A DNA stretch of 64,000 bases from Stenocarpella maydis (GCA_002270565.1 NQMI01000040.1:92506-156505); one strand, 5' to 3'; positions 1 to 11,685 are shown, counted from the first letter of the stretch. The notes: generated by a model not told the origin, from the letters alone. Made by a program: numbers and translations.

Positions 1-169
1 CGAGACGACCCTGTTCGAGGTCGCGCAGACGGTCGAGTCGGAGCAGGGCATCACGGTGGCCAGCTTCACGCTGACGTTCCCGCGCAAGACATTCGAGGCC
101 GGCGTCGACTTTGGCCAGACCCTCCGAGAGGTCGGCCTCGTCCCCAGCGGTGTGCTCATCATTAAATAA
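1..169 (+). CDS. UBX-domain protein, C-terminal end (partial)
   Basis: An open frame runs from base 2 to a TAA at 167-169 and gives the last 55 residues of a protein that starts outside the window. The segment contains FTLTFPRKTF followed by DFGQTLREVGLVPSGVLIIK, the S3-to-S5 part of a UBX domain. In this ubiquitin-like fold the FPR loop contacts Cdc48/p97, so the protein is probably a Cdc48 adaptor acting in protein quality control or ER-associated degradation. The domain ends at the very C-terminus, which is usual for UBX adaptors. Which family member this is cannot be told without the rest of the gene. Confidence 0.8.
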   Translation, partial: ETTLFEVAQTVESEQGITVASFTLTFPRKTFEAGVDFGQTLREVGLVPSGVLIIK

Positions 170-1500
170 GTTGTGCGGTCGGAACTGACTGGGGGGGATT
201 TCTTGCTAAGCCCAGGAAGACCTCCTTGGAGGAGTGAATCGAGTGGCGAGAGGCGAGACATCAGCATCGACGAAATGCTAGATCGCTTGGATCGGGCTGG
301 AGACCTGTGAGGGCCACACGGGCGCATGGTATCACGAGACCACGAGGATGCAGTCCTAGATTGACCCGTAGCGGATTCTCTGTTCACCACGCCTACGTCG
401 TCTTTATTGGCCGCGGGCCAGGGCTTCCAAATTCTATGAAGGCAATTTGTCCAGTCTCCTGGGTAGTTCGATTTTCAGAAGCAGCCGTCGGCGTACGAAG
501 TATAGCTATTCTCGGAACTGGATATGCTGAAGCGGCCCAATAATGACGAAAAGTACCAAAATACTATGCGCCGTTATGCTTTGTCTGCTGTCTTGCTCCC
601 GTGTGACGTACATTGTAGTAACGTATGGCTCGTGGCTGTCCCGGACGCACTGACCCGCAGTTTATTCGTAGAAAGTCTTGCCTCTCGAGCGACAAGAACC
701 CCTAATGTCTACCACGAATATACCAAGATCATTCCAAACCCATGTGAAGACCGATTTACTGTCCCCGTCTTATCACTCCTTAGATGGACGACTCGACATG
801 GATTCACCAAGCGGACCGGGAATGATTACGGATCAGACCCAGATACTATGACACGGGCAATATAGCAGCGGCTACGTCCAAGGGGGGCCAGCAGTTCAAT
901 GTGTGCTTGCCACCGGGCACCAATACCACATTTGCCGGGTCTCAAAATAAGGTCCGGCTTCACCGGCCATTCTAGCTCACGGCGAATGGGCATGGGTGAC
1001 TGCTCTTGAGAACTACGATGGACCTCTCCGGACAGGTTTACTTCGTCATCGCAAACTCTGCAACACTCTCCCCGGAAGGTGAAACGGCAAAGCTTGGGCC
1101 AGCACGCACGTTGCCCATGACTTGGCCGGGGGGCTTCGATAGGGGCGCGAGACTGGGAACTCGACGTGGCTGACGACCACGAGTAGGTGTGTGCTCGTCT
1201 TGCACATCCAGACTCGAACGCATCATCACACGTTTGTCCTTGCAATGTTCGGAACCGAAAACCTGAGGGCGCAAATTTCTCTTTTGATTTGCATCTGATC
1301 ATGAAAATCCGGTCCCGTCAAGTTCGCGCTACTCCATTTCCCTGCGACCACATACCGTGGCCTCCATCCCTTAGTCGTAGATGGTATTTTAAAGACCCGC
1401 AACCCAATGCAGAGAGATTTCAAAGGAAGTACAGCGAGGAAGAAGTCGTAGAGGTGGCAGTGATCTTCGTTTCGGCAGTTTGAATCGTGGTGGAAACCGC
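170..1500. other. Intergenic between convergent genes
   Basis: This stretch holds the 3' flanks of the UBX gene and of the P1 gene, which point toward each other. Open frames here (for example 307-543 and 524-865) have no recognisable motif or codon bias, and I see no RNA gene or repeat. Confidence 0.5.
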
Positions 1501-2159
1501 TTAGTCGAACAGACCGAATCCCATGTCGTCGTCGGATTCCTCCTTCTCTGTTCCGGGCGTCAGTGGTCAGGTCCCTCTCTCCACCAACAACATCATCATG
1601 GTCGCGCAGGTGTAGGATGTACGAACCCTCAGCCTTGGCCTCCTCCTTAGGAGCCTCCTCGGCAGCAGCACCACCGGCGGCGGCAGCACCGGCGGCGGCG
1701 GGAGCGGCACCACCGCCGGAGCCGACGGAGGTCAGGAGATCCTTGACATCCTTGCCCTCGAGAGCCTGTGCACATGTCCTCGTCAGCATTGATACCCCTT
1801 GCCAGATTCTCTCACCCCCACCCCCCGCGCCCCCAAGCAGTCCTTCGACTAGAATTATCTGCAGGGTGGGTCTTCGGTCATGTGTCGGTCGGCGGCTATG
1901 GTTGTCGTACCTTGGCGAACAGAGAGGTCCAGATGGGCTCGATCTCGTTACCGGAAGCCTTGACGAGGGCCTGCAGCTTGTCGGCCTGTTGTGATGGTCA
2001 TTGTCAGCAAGCCTGGCGGCGTCAGGGTGGTTTGCGACAAGATCGCGAAAACGGTGGTGGGTCGGGTCGGGTGCTGGGCTCTTCTCGTACGGTGATCTCA
2101 ATACCCTCATCGGCGAGGATGAGGGCGGCGTAGGAAGATGCCAGCTCAGCGTTAGACAT
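1501..2159 (-). CDS. RPP1: 60S acidic ribosomal protein P1
   Basis: Four minus-strand exons, 2159-2091, 1985-1911, 1765-1627 and 1547-1501, join in frame to a 109-residue protein, the usual size for P1. Introns have GTACGA, GTACGA and GTTCGT donors and CAG acceptors. The start [15 protein letters not shown], the middle [14 protein letters not shown], an Ala/Gly-rich hinge (about residues 65-85) and the acidic tail ending [12 protein letters not shown] are diagnostic of P1. P1 pairs with P2 on P0 to form the ribosomal stalk that recruits translation GTPases; the last residues are the GTPase-binding tail. Exon 1 encodes the first 23 residues and exon 4 only the terminal acidic peptide. The last donor (GTTCGT) was chosen because it is the one that restores the tail without a stop. 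Confidence 0.95.
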
Positions 2160-3097
2160 TGTGGGTGTCGGATTGTTTTGGCTGCGGGGGGGTGCAACGG
2201 AACGATCGAGGATATCTCGCGAGGTGGTTGTTGACTGTCGTCGATTGTCAGGGCTGGCGGGTTGGTCGACGGTGTAAGAGATGGTGGTCCCTCTGCCTCC
2301 AATATTTTCTTTGTGATCGTCGGCGCCCTGAAAATCTTTTCTCCGCTGCGGCCGATACGTACCAGCCCGGTTGGTAAGCCGGCCAAGCACTGGGCCACTT
2401 TAATATACGCTTATTCTTATTATCGATTAGCCTGCTGGTGACCCCACCCTGACTTAGCGTCTCGAGCCTGCCAATCTGTCAGGTCTGTCACCCATTACGA
2501 ACCGAGCCGTACAGGTACTGTGCATTCCTCTTCTGCGCACCCCACCATGCTCCGTCCTGACGTCTGAGGGGTGCCTTCCGAGGGGTTGTTGGAAACGTCC
2601 AAAACTGAGTTCGACTATCATCAGTTCATGCAGCTGCAAATAAATCCCCGTCTTTGAACAACAATCTTTGCGAGATCATCGTGAGAGCAACATTACCAAC
2701 CGGAATTTCACGTGTTGTCTGTCCATCAACCCAGATCTGAGTGAGATCCAGTGCCACTGGCCCCAGGCTACCGGGAACTACTTTGCCTCTTCCCATCCAG
2801 CACCTTCTTTGTTGTAACCCCGTGCGTTCCTGTACCTGCGGACCAACCTTTTGGGGCCGCGCGACCTTGAGCTGCTGTCCACTTCGAGCCAAGGGAAACA
2901 GGGCACGCGAGACCCTCATCTCCTCTCCTCCAACCATCGCGCCGGACCTGCAGACGACCCATTTCAAATCGCTGGAATCCCATCCTTTGGATTAGCAAAC
3001 AACTTTGGGGGCGCTCGCAATAGTCGCCTGGTTTGTATTTACGCCATTGTTCACGAGTCTCGTCTTATTTCACCACCTTTAGGAGCTGAAGCTCATT
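2160..3097. promoter_or_regulatory. Divergent promoter region between P1 and UPF0662 genes
   Basis: About 0.94 kb separates the P1 start (minus) from the UPF0662 start (plus), so both promoters and 5' leaders should be here. No canonical TATA box was seen at a convincing distance. Open frames within it, such as 2626-2967 minus, look like chance. Confidence 0.5.
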
Positions 3098-4609
3098 ATG
3101 GATACGCCTGTCGTCCCTCCTCCCCAGGATGCACGGGAGCGGGAGGTCATGGAGCGCCTTGCGGCCATCCGTGACCAGCTCCTCCTCCTCAAACAGGACA
3201 GGACAAAGTATATTCGGTCTCAGGACGTCATCAGGCTGTACGAGCAATCCATCGAGGAGGTCCGCAAAGTCAACGAGATTCGCGGGGATGCCAAGGACTA
3301 TCCGGGCGAGAACCGACTCGATAAGATCATCGAGAGCGTCTTCCAGCTCCTGTCTCTCTTCTTCATGACCATCGGAAGGACGAATGAAGCGCCAGCGGCA
3401 TACTCCCTCACATCCACCATTAAGCGACTGCTGAACCATCTCACCGAGGCGAACCTGTTCTCTGCGAAGGACTTGGATAGTATGGCCAAGACGCTAGAGC
3501 AGCTTGCGAAGACAGTCAACGATGCGGACGCGCGGCACTCCCCGTACCTGCTCAAATTGCTGTCCAAGAGGGTCGAGCTGTGCCAGTCGTCACTAGCGGC
3601 GCTGCAGAAAAAGCTAAACGACCTGGATGAGACGCTGCTCCCTGTATATGAGAAGATCATCTCCATCCTGAGGTCTCTGTCACTGGCGAACACGAAAGCT
3701 AATGTTAGTTCTCCAACTGCCTGTGAGGCTCACGACAAGATATTGACATTCTCGTAGTTCAACACCTCCGAGGTCAAGAAGCTTCAGGTTCAGTTGAAGG
3801 AAATCGATGCACAGCGGCAAGAAGCGCAGTTCGTCACCGTGGATGGCCAAGTAGCCAAGGGCAGCCATCAGGTGTCCGAGCTTCTGGATCGGGTCCTCAA
3901 GTGGTCCGACATTGTGCTGGAGAGGAAAGGCGTCATTCCGGAGCAGTGGAGGAGCATCTACGACGTTTTGATCGGTATCCGCAATGATCTCGACAAGTTT
4001 TCCATCACACCGGCGTGGTCGCTCCGAGAGACAGATCTCTACGATTACCAGCGGCAACTTGACAAGATCGATGAGGCCAGGGCGGACGGAAATTGGCTGG
4101 ACGAGGAGGGAAACCCGGCCGAGCTCTACGTGCAGAGGGTATGTGCCATCCAGTCCGTTTGCGTGTGACCACCAGTAGCTGACGAGGCTTGTAGACGCTG
4201 CTGTACCTCATTAGGCGAAGTTACGGCTACATCTACCACCTCATGGTGCTATCGGAGCCAGTATCCGAAGCACTGCTGCCAATATATAACCAACTGTCGA
4301 CCTTGAAGCGGTGTCTGCATGAGGTCAAGAACTCAGGCGGAGTGAGCTCCGTGAGAGAGCTGTACCCTTACAGCATGAAGGTGGGACAATACCAGGACAC
4401 TTCGGTTCTCATGCACGATTACTGATCATCTACTGTAGCTCAACTCCATCGATAACATGCGCACCGACGGCAAGTTTGAGATCAACGGCGATATCCCAGA
4501 AGGTCAAGCGGCAGTGGCCGACCTTCTCGCCGAGTGCTTCGAACTGAACTATAAGTTGCGGGTCGACGCCGAGTCTCGTGCGGAAGCGTCTGAGAATGCT
4601 GACGCATAA
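3098..4609 (+). CDS. UPF0662 (DUF2408) family protein
   Basis: Exons 3098-3703, 3758-4138, 4195-4380 and 4439-4609 join at phase 0 into 447 residues. Donors are GTTAGT, GTATGT and GTGGGA; acceptors are all TAG. The protein is almost wholly alpha-helical and highly charged, with heptad-like stretches (about residues 15-60 and 135-185), and contains LYLIRRSYGYIYHLMV and ERKGVIPEQWRSIYDVL, typical of the fungal UPF0662 family. The family is known from fission and budding yeast mainly as uncharacterised cytoplasmic/nuclear proteins, so no reaction can be given. The ATG at 3098 follows a purine-rich context and begins directly with the conserved helical part. No membrane segment or signal peptide is visible. 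Confidence 0.85.
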
Positions 4610-5465
4610 ACAAAATCTTCTCAAAGGATGGGGTGGCAGAACGGACTGTACGAAATGCACGGGTGTAGATTCACAGGCGGTGGGCCTTCAGAAGCCTAGA
4701 GTTAGGTTGTGGTTCGAGTGAAGGCTCATTCTGCAGAAATACTAGCGGGGCGAACTCCCGGACGAACACAAAGCGATGCCACGGCACTTTACAGCTCGGC
4801 GACTGCAGAGTGGGACGGCCCTGCAGCTCCGAACCACAGCGACCTCTTTTTGGTGTTGCTTGTACATTTGGCGAGCGGTGAGAAGGGTCCAGCGATATGA
4901 AGCTACTTCTTTTATCGACAGCCATTTCTGGTACGGAGTATTGGTAAAATGGGCTCAGGCCCGGCTTGGCTGCAATGTCTACGAACCAGCAAGGTGTGAA
5001 ACGGCGCCGTGGCTGCGGCATGGTTTGCTGGCGCTCGAGACAGAAGGCCCCAAATCATATGGTGCGACGATGGGTTCGCCGGTTGATGCTGCTTTAGTAT
5101 TCTTTTGGAAGGAGTGCTGTGCGAATAAATAGATCAGGGCTCGACAGGGTGAGGCTGTTTGCAATGCGACGCGGGACGTGCAGGTTCGCGTTGTTCTCCC
5201 ACGGACAAGGGGCTGGTTACTGAAGTAGTCTTGCCCGGAAGACAAGCTCCCATTCCCATCAATATTGCGAGCTTTGCGACCTTGGTTGTCGGGCCTCATA
5301 CCGGGGCAACCCGTTCTTGGGCTGACTTGTGTTCTTTTGGCTGAGAGGGGACCGAAGACGGCATTATCGTCGCTTTCCCCATTACTTGATAACTCGGCTC
5401 AAGCATCCCGCTCGGAGACATGCCTACTCCCCTCCCTAAGGGCCACTATTGACGTGCATTGAGTT
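4610..5465. other. Intergenic between convergent genes
   Basis: This is the 3' flank of the UPF0662 gene and of the YCII gene. Frames such as 4776-5132 and 4979-5299 overlap on opposite strands and have no motif support. Nothing else was seen. Confidence 0.5.
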
Positions 5466-6049
5466 CTAGGGAAGCCTAAAGGCGATCTTGGCAGGCCAGA
5501 TCATGGCCTTGTCCAAGTCCCAAACGCCGGACTTGACGTAGATGTCATCCTTGATCAGGTCAATGACTGCCTGCTTGCTCTCCGCCACGACCATGAGGGT
5601 GGAACCGCTGAACTTCATGCTCGAGACCTCGTCATCCGGCGGCATCTCTTCGAGCACGGCACCTAGATTGGCCATCAGCATTCTGGTCCCGAATGCTCCG
5701 AAGAGCGGGGAAGGGGCGGGGGCTGTATTACCTCCCATCTTGAAAGCACCCGACTCCAGCAGCTTGGTCAGGCCCTCGAAGTGCTTGCTGGGATGTGTTA
5801 GAATGCCCAGATGGACGAATGTAGAGACATTTGGCTGGGGTCTTACGGTCGAACCTCGAGTCGCTTCGCGAGCGCGCCGGGCTTGTCCGGGATCACCACG
5901 AGCCACTCGTAGGTACGGGGTGTCGAGGAAGAGGCCATCCTGAACTGTGGGCTTGCAAGACGGGCTTGGTATGGTGTGGCAGAGGTTGCTGCTGGTCGCG
6001 GTGCGGATGCTACGATCGTCCTTGCTATGGCGTTCAGGCGGGCTGCCAT
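5466..6049 (-). CDS. YCII-related domain protein, probably mitochondrial
   Basis: Two minus-strand exons, 6049-5847 and 5787-5466, join (GTAAGA donor, CAG acceptor, phase 2) into 174 residues. The region from EWLVVIPDKPGALAKRLEVR through HFEGLTKLLESGAFKMGG to the DDIYVKSGVWD segment is the YciI/YCII ferredoxin-like fold, in which small enzymes or binding proteins use conserved His and Asp residues; the actual substrate in fungi is unknown. I chose the ATG at 6049 because it gives MAARLNAIARTIVASAPRP, an Arg/Ala/Ser-rich leader without acidic residues, typical of mitochondrial import. An upstream in-frame ATG at 6127 would add 26 residues. A Pro/Ala/Gly insertion near residue 90 (NTAPAPSPLFGAFG) looks like a surface loop. 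Confidence 0.8.
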
Positions 6050-6516
6050 GTCTAATAAGATGTGGGAATGGGGGCTCGCTCTCTCTCTTGAGCCGAGGAT
6101 GAGGAGAAGCGCCCGGAGCGCCTGCAACGACCCGGGAGGGGAGGCCGCCTGTACCGGCCTGCAGCTCTGTGCATTTAGCCGCTATATTGACTGGTCGGCT
6201 CGTGGCATGGTGTGTTCTAATGCTGAACCCTTGGCCTTGGACCCTGCGGGCCTGATGACGGAACAATCTGTACAGCGTTCTTTCTCGTGGAGACTCTTTT
6301 CTCTACTACACTGATCGCTGCTATTCACCTCCACATCTACCACGCAGGAGCACACCAGGTTCTGGTGAGGACAAGGAATTCACCCCTGCTTTCAGTCTCG
6401 CTGTGGATCCCACCATGGCATCTCAGAGAGGTGGCATCAATCCAAGGGTACGAGCCTTCTACCCACACTCCGTTTTTGAAGGGTCACGTCGCTGACATGT
6501 CCACGAGCAGACCATA
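6050..6516. promoter_or_regulatory. Divergent promoter between YCII and microprotein genes
   Basis: About 470 bases lie between the minus-strand YCII start and the plus-strand microprotein start. It should contain both promoters and leaders; no specific element was recognised. Confidence 0.4.
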
Positions 6517-6804
6517 ATGGCTCCCTTGGCAGCCTTCACCATGGCATCCGTACTCTTTGTGTGAGCCTCCCTACCCAATTGGTTTCCAGACATGCATTTG
6601 CATTCTCGCATATTAACACCATGGTCTAGTTGGACACGCTCCTCGATCCAGGCCGCCAAAGTCAACCGGGTAAGCACGCACTCTGTGACGAGGCCTCGAA
6701 CCGTCGTCACCAAATACACATGTCCCTATCTTCTCTAACCTGAAACACAGGCAAACGCGGCTCAAAAATATCGCAGCGAAGCACCACCCAGCACAGAAGA
6801 ATAA
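6517..6804 (+). CDS. Conserved-looking 45-residue fungal microprotein
   Basis: Three tiny exons, 6517-6560, 6630-6669 and 6751-6804, with good splice sites (GTGAGC/TAG and GTAAGC/CAG), join in frame into 45 residues. The product has one hydrophobic N-terminal segment (MAPLAAFTMASVLFVW), then a basic stretch TRSSIQAAKVNR and a charged C-terminus. I recall similar short fungal proteins with an MAPL start, a single membrane segment and a TRxSIxAAK motif, but no function is known to me. It would be a single-pass membrane peptide with the basic side facing the cytosol or matrix. Support is the two phase-consistent introns and the family-like motif; the main risk is chance splicing. Confidence 0.55.
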
Positions 6805-7498
6805 AGGTCGTTGGTGCCACTGCACGGAAAAGCCTCCCACCATTGGACCCCGCTCGGGAGCGGCCTCTCATTGCTCCTGCCCAGGAATCCATCCAGCCTC
6901 AAACTTGAAAGCAACCCAGTGTGCTCTTTGGCCCATTCGAAACCGACATTCGGGGCCCCTGCCTGCCGCGCTCTATGTCTTGGTCCAGGAGAGACAGCGG
7001 GCGTCTGGGTCCTTTACAGAGCCTTGGCTCGTAGTCGCCAGTCACTCGGGAGTGTCCCCAGCAAACATGGCCCTCGCAGGTTCTGGGAATGGAGGGACCA
7101 GCAAGGCTGGTGGGACATCCCAGCGTCAACTGGTACCATGTCCGGGCATGCGATGAGATTCGAATTCGTCATACATAGAGGCTGGTACAGGCGGAAACTG
7201 AGTGCAGCTATCCTGACTGATAAACCCTTGACTGGGGAAATTCGCGAGTGCGCATTGTGATGCCCAGTCCCCATGGAAGAGTACGGCCAGGTGAGAACGC
7301 CTGATACATAGGCAGCAAGACAAGTATGCCCGGCATCGGTTGTATTAGTGCACTGATGATATTAGTCTGAAATCTATCTTCCCATCTTCTCTCACTTCCG
7401 CCCGCCCGCTCAAAACAGTAATATGCCGGTAATCAAAGGGGGAAGAAGTTCAGACAATGGTGACAACAGACGCTGAGCCTCAATACCAACGCTCCCGG
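6805..7498. other. Intergenic between convergent genes
   Basis: This is the 3' flank of the microprotein and of the SDR. Overlapping frames on both strands (6811-7260, 7014-7274) have no recognisable protein features. Confidence 0.45.
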
Positions 7499-8627
7499 CT
7501 ACAAGAACGGCCTGACCTGCTCCTCATTCCACTCCCAGAACTCCTCTGCCGTGCCTTTGCCACCTTCAGAAACTGGCTTGCTACCGTCCAAGAGATGCTG
7601 TCGGATCTTCATGAATCTACCCCAAGGGACGACTGCAAAAGCATCAAAAGTCAGCTCAAGGTCACTAGATTAGCGAGACTATACGACGGCCTACCCCATT
7701 CACCCGATCTCTCAATAGATACCTGGGGAGAGAAGGCAGCAAAGAGCTGCGTGTAGGCTCCGAATATAGGCGGGTGCAGCACGAAGCTCCTCAGGAAGCC
7801 CCGCGCCCCGCTACCCAGGGAGCGCCACAGGTCCGAGCTGAGGTTCCCCGGGTTCAGCGGGATGGAGACGATGCCGTCCTCCCTGTGCCGCCTGGCGAAC
7901 TCGACGCCCTGCAGGTAGTTCCCAGCCTTGGACAGGCAGTACTTGTCAAAGGGGCTCTTGTCGACGTGGTAATCCAGGTTGGACAGGTCGACGCCCCCGC
8001 TCGGCAGGTGGAGCGCCTCGGCGGCGGACGAGCTCACCCACACGACGCGCACCGACGACGGGTCCTCGGCTCTGGCGGTGCGGGCGAGGGCCGGGGTCAG
8101 GAGCTTGGTGAAGAGGAAGGTGCCCAGGTTGTTGACGCCCAGCTGCAGCTCGTAGCCCTGGGCCGTCTTGGAGCCGCTGGGGGGCACCATGACGCCGGCG
8201 TTGTTGAAGAGCACGTGCAGCTTGTCCTCTTCGGAGAGGAACGCCTCGGCGGAGGCCCTGATGGTGCTCAGGTCGGCGAGGTCCAGGGGCAGGAAGACGA
8301 GCTGGCCGCGAGAGCTGGGCCACGCCGCCTTGATTGCATCTATTGCGGCCTGGGCCTTGTCCTTGGAACGAGCCGCGCAGTAGACTTTGGCATCTTTGGA
8401 ATAGAGGCTCTGTGCGATCTCCTTTCCGAGACCCGTGTTTGCACCGGTGACGATGTAAACCTGGCAGGGGTTATTAATATGACTCTTGCAAATGTGCCGT
8501 CGGGGTGAGCTCGGCTGGCGGTCCTAGGCGAAAGAGATACCTTGCCGCTCAGATTCCCAATGTCCTTCTCCGTGAATGTGGGCCTGGGCGGAAACGCCTG
8601 CGTGTAGGCGCTGTAGATGATACCCAT
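7499..8627 (-). CDS. Short-chain dehydrogenase/reductase (retinol-dehydrogenase-like)
   Basis: Minus-strand exons 8627-8541, 8460-7695 and 7632-7499 join into 328 residues. The cofactor motif TGANTGLG is at residues 34-41, NNAG near 115-118, the SSSA serine near 172-174, and the catalytic Tyr/Lys pair YCLSK at about 203/207. The last exon was found by its ending (VVPWGRF, then GTAEEFWEWNEEQVRPFL), which matches the usual C-terminus of fungal light-induced/retinol-dehydrogenase-type SDRs; the exon-2 frame alone runs on to a false stop at 7651. The enzyme should reduce or oxidise a carbonyl/alcohol with NADP(H); the substrate is unknown. The N-terminal MGIIYSAYTQAFPPRPTFTE is usual for this subgroup. 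Confidence 0.9.
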
Positions 8628-10482
8628 GATGCTGCTGTGTACCTATGGTTGGGCCGACGAGTTGGAGGATTTGTGACATGAATTTGCATGAGGGATGTCA
8701 CAAGGGTTGTACGAGGTTGCCGGCCGACTACTTATCACCAACGCTGTAGCCCAGAGCTAGAGCGTGCTTTAAAATATAGGTCCTCGAGATGGTTTGGTGA
8801 CGGTAGGGTGTCAGCCAAGAGGTCAGCCAGGCACGGTGCGACGCATGGACATTTCTTACATCAGAGCTGGCTTCAATGCATCCGGGCCATTCGTATCGTC
8901 AACCGTGCACTCATGACACCTGGACAAGCCGAGAGAGGCATCTCTGCCGCACAGCGTCGTGGCCGCCGCCACACCGTCGAGGCCCGGAAGCCAGGCAGGG
9001 CGATGAGGTTATGGCGACGTTGTTTCGGGTCGGCTTGCTCAAGCAGAGTGGTTGCGGCTAAGGCGAGGGGCTGCGACAGTGAAAGGCGAGTGCGAGCTGA
9101 CAGTGGTGTCGCGCGGTGCGTGTCAGCAAGCTACCTCGGTACTGTGCCATCCTGTTCCTGTCGACATGTGGACCGGCCCTCGTCACCACTCGGGTAGTTC
9201 TGGCCTTCCGCATGGCTTCCCAAGGGAGACGAAGTCAGATATCGCCCCCACAAGAAGAGTGGGTCACTCTAAATAGTCCAGCGGTAAATGGGCTCAGCAC
9301 TCACGCCTACGCCCACCAATAACACACTCTCCCATAACACCCCCTCCTACAACGCCGCCTCCCAAGATATGGGCATTCGCAACGTCCCCTCGCAGCCGTT
9401 GGTCTCGTGTGTGTTTGTTGTGCGCAAATTAGCATGAACGAAGTATCGGTGTAAGTGCATTCTGTCTTCCGCGGTGCGAGTCTCCTGTTGAAGTTTTCAA
9501 AACCCTTACCCTGACCACCTATAATAGTGCTCTGACGACACGTTCAGGGAACCGGCCGGGACAAGTCGTTGGCTACTACCCAAGGTTCAATGTGGCAATC
9601 CAGACAGTGGATAAATCCCCACGGCCGGTTGAGATGGGACTTCAGACACCCAATCTTCTACCGCAGTCCTGTGCTACGATACACGACACGGCTGTCGCAC
9701 ATCGCCACGCCCCGCACGACTTTATATCCTCGTCAATCCCCCAACCTCAGTCATGATCAGCCCCGACGTGTCTCTTGGCCGACGTGCTCAAGGCCGATCA
9801 GACAGCCAGACTGCAGGCAAGACGCAGAGATGTCCATAGTCCTTCTAGATCCGATCCCCTGCAGCTTCTCCCAGCCTGCCTGTATGTACAGCCAGCTCAT
9901 AAGCAAACACAACCCCGCTGTGGCCGGACTCCTGTTGGGCAAGCGTCAAGCAACGCCCGAGCACATGATACGGTGTGTCTTTCCCCGGTGGGTGCCTTAT
10001 CTCGATTCCCATCGAGCAATGCAAATGCATCCTCCCGTCGACCGCAGCACGCTACGTCTAGCCGCCGCTCTGGAGGCATCGTAACATCATGGATGCTATG
10101 CGGTGGCGCCTTCCTCTGGGTGACGTCAACCCGTGGTCATGCTGGCGACAAAGCTGCGCATGCTGCACGAACCTGGGGCCCAGCCCGAGTTCTGACGTTG
10201 CGCACGAGAGACGGAGCTGACCTCCGCGTCCCATCTTTACCACGAGCGGAACAACTCCTCCGGACTCCCCCAGGGCGGCTGTTGGGCTGGCTCGCTTGTG
10301 TATATATCTAGCGCCACTCACCGGCCATGCCAACCATGACACTGGGCCCTTGCCGCCTCATGTGAGGAGGCTGACCTACATGCCATATAATTCCTGTATC
10401 AATACTAACAAGACGCTCCTGACTGTGCCGGAACACATCCAGACTCTCACTCACCGGGCGACGCTGGTGGAGAAACATCACG
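8628..10482. other. Intergenic, divergent promoter region of about 1.85 kb
   Basis: This lies between the minus-strand SDR start and the plus-strand CsbD-like gene. Short frames occur on both strands (8688-9197, 9569-10084, 9775-10311) but none has a motif, intron pattern or consistent codon bias. I see no RNA gene or long repeat. Confidence 0.45.
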
Positions 10483-11391
10483 ATGGAAGCCACCAACTTT
10501 ACAAACGTCCACGAGCAGCTCGGCGTGGGAAGTCATGTCTCTCCCGCATGCAACCACGCTCCCCGCCAGACAGACGACATTACCAACGACACGGTGAAAC
10601 CCGGACCATTGTTGCGCGAATATTACGCGACCCGCGACTTTGCACACGAGCCAGGTAACAACTCCGCGACGCCCGCTCGCAACACCGATGCCGACGAGGC
10701 AAAGCACAATGTTATCCGGTCTACCGAGATAGGCGACCCAAACGGCCGCATCCCTAAAGACCAGCGCACGCGTGACCAGCTGAATGCCGTCCAAGACGAT
10801 TTGGCCGCTATCCAGAGGAACAACACGTCACCTGGGACTCGCCAGGTTGCCCATGGTGAACCTCAAGCCCGCCATGGCGGCTCAGGTGCTGTCGCCTTGG
10901 CCTCACAGCGCACACATAGAAACAGTAATTACGCCCCCGGCTACGAGGACGCTGCCGACGCAGTAAGGCCAAAGTTCTACAACGCCGATCACCACCGTCC
11001 GTCTCTGCTGGCCCACGAGCCTGTCACCCCCTTGTCGGAGCTGCCGCCCGACCTGGGCAACGACACCCAGCAGGCCTCCACTGACAGAGGCCCGGGGGTG
11101 GCCCCCGGCCCGAGCATTGCGCAGAAGGCCCAGGCTCCCCTTGCCAAGATCCATGTGAGTTTAACCGACCGGTTGTCTGCATACATGGTCGAGTCATCAG
11201 AAGCCAGGCGAACTGACATGCCCTGAAAGGGTGCTGGAGAGGTGCTCCGCGGGAATCTCGCAGCCGCCGCCGACAACCTAATGGGGGACAGGGAAAGGCA
11301 GGCCAAGGATGAGGAGATCGTGAGGAAGGGCCAGGCCGAGTTCACGAATGGAAGGTTCGACAAGGCCCAGGCCTCGCGCGTTGAACACTAG
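10483..11391 (+). CDS. Fungal protein with CsbD-like/GAGExxRG repeat, stopped in frame
   Basis: Exon 10483-11154 and an exon starting at 11230 (GTGAGT donor, AAG acceptor, phase 0) give 277 residues before a TAG at 11389-11391. The N-terminal 200 residues are hydrophilic and probably disordered. The second exon begins GAGEVLRGNLAAAADNLMGD, then a charged helix ending in KGQAEFTNG. This resembles the GxGExxRGxxN...GD repeat of fungal CsbD-like/stress-associated proteins, whose biochemical role is unknown. The frame continues past the TAG into a second copy of the same repeat (next entry), so the ancestral protein was probably about 375 residues. Either this is a truncated allele or a read-through product. 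No signal peptide. Confidence 0.6.
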
Positions 11392-11685
11392 AAGAGGGAA
11401 CCCGGCCCGGACCTCGATCGAAACCTGGCGCAGAAGGCTATGGGCCTCTCCGCTTGGGTGCATGGCGCCGGAGAGGTCATCCGTGGCAAGATCAACGCCG
11501 GTATCGCAGCCATCGTTGGAGAGGAGGAGACCCGAAACTTTTGGGAGGCGAGGGTGAGGAGAGGCAGGAGGGAGATGATCAACCAAGAAATCGAACCGGT
11601 ACCGCCTCCATTGCCTCAGAGGGACAGCAAGGTGTCTACAAGGGCGGAGAAGAAGGCGAAAAGACGGACGGAGTCACGAAAATGA
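11392..11685 (+). pseudogene. In-frame continuation with second GAGExxRG repeat after a TAG
   Basis: Directly after the TAG, the same frame stays open for 97 residues to a TGA. It holds a second repeat, WVHGAGEVIRGKINAGIAAI followed by GEEETRNFWEAR, then a Lys/Arg-rich tail. It has no ATG in a good context before the repeat apart from the one at 11440. The matching frame and duplicated motif show that it belonged to the upstream gene; a CAG-to-TAG change would explain the break. An intron removing the stop would have to be about 37 bases, which is too short. Confidence 0.6.

Noticed and set aside
1226..2398. A 390-codon open frame on the minus strand
   Set aside because: It reads through exons and introns of the P1 gene; only the spliced four-exon model gives the conserved P1 protein.
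9569..10311. Overlapping plus-strand frames as genes
   Set aside because: There is no codon bias, motif or credible splice structure, and several frames overlap on both strands.
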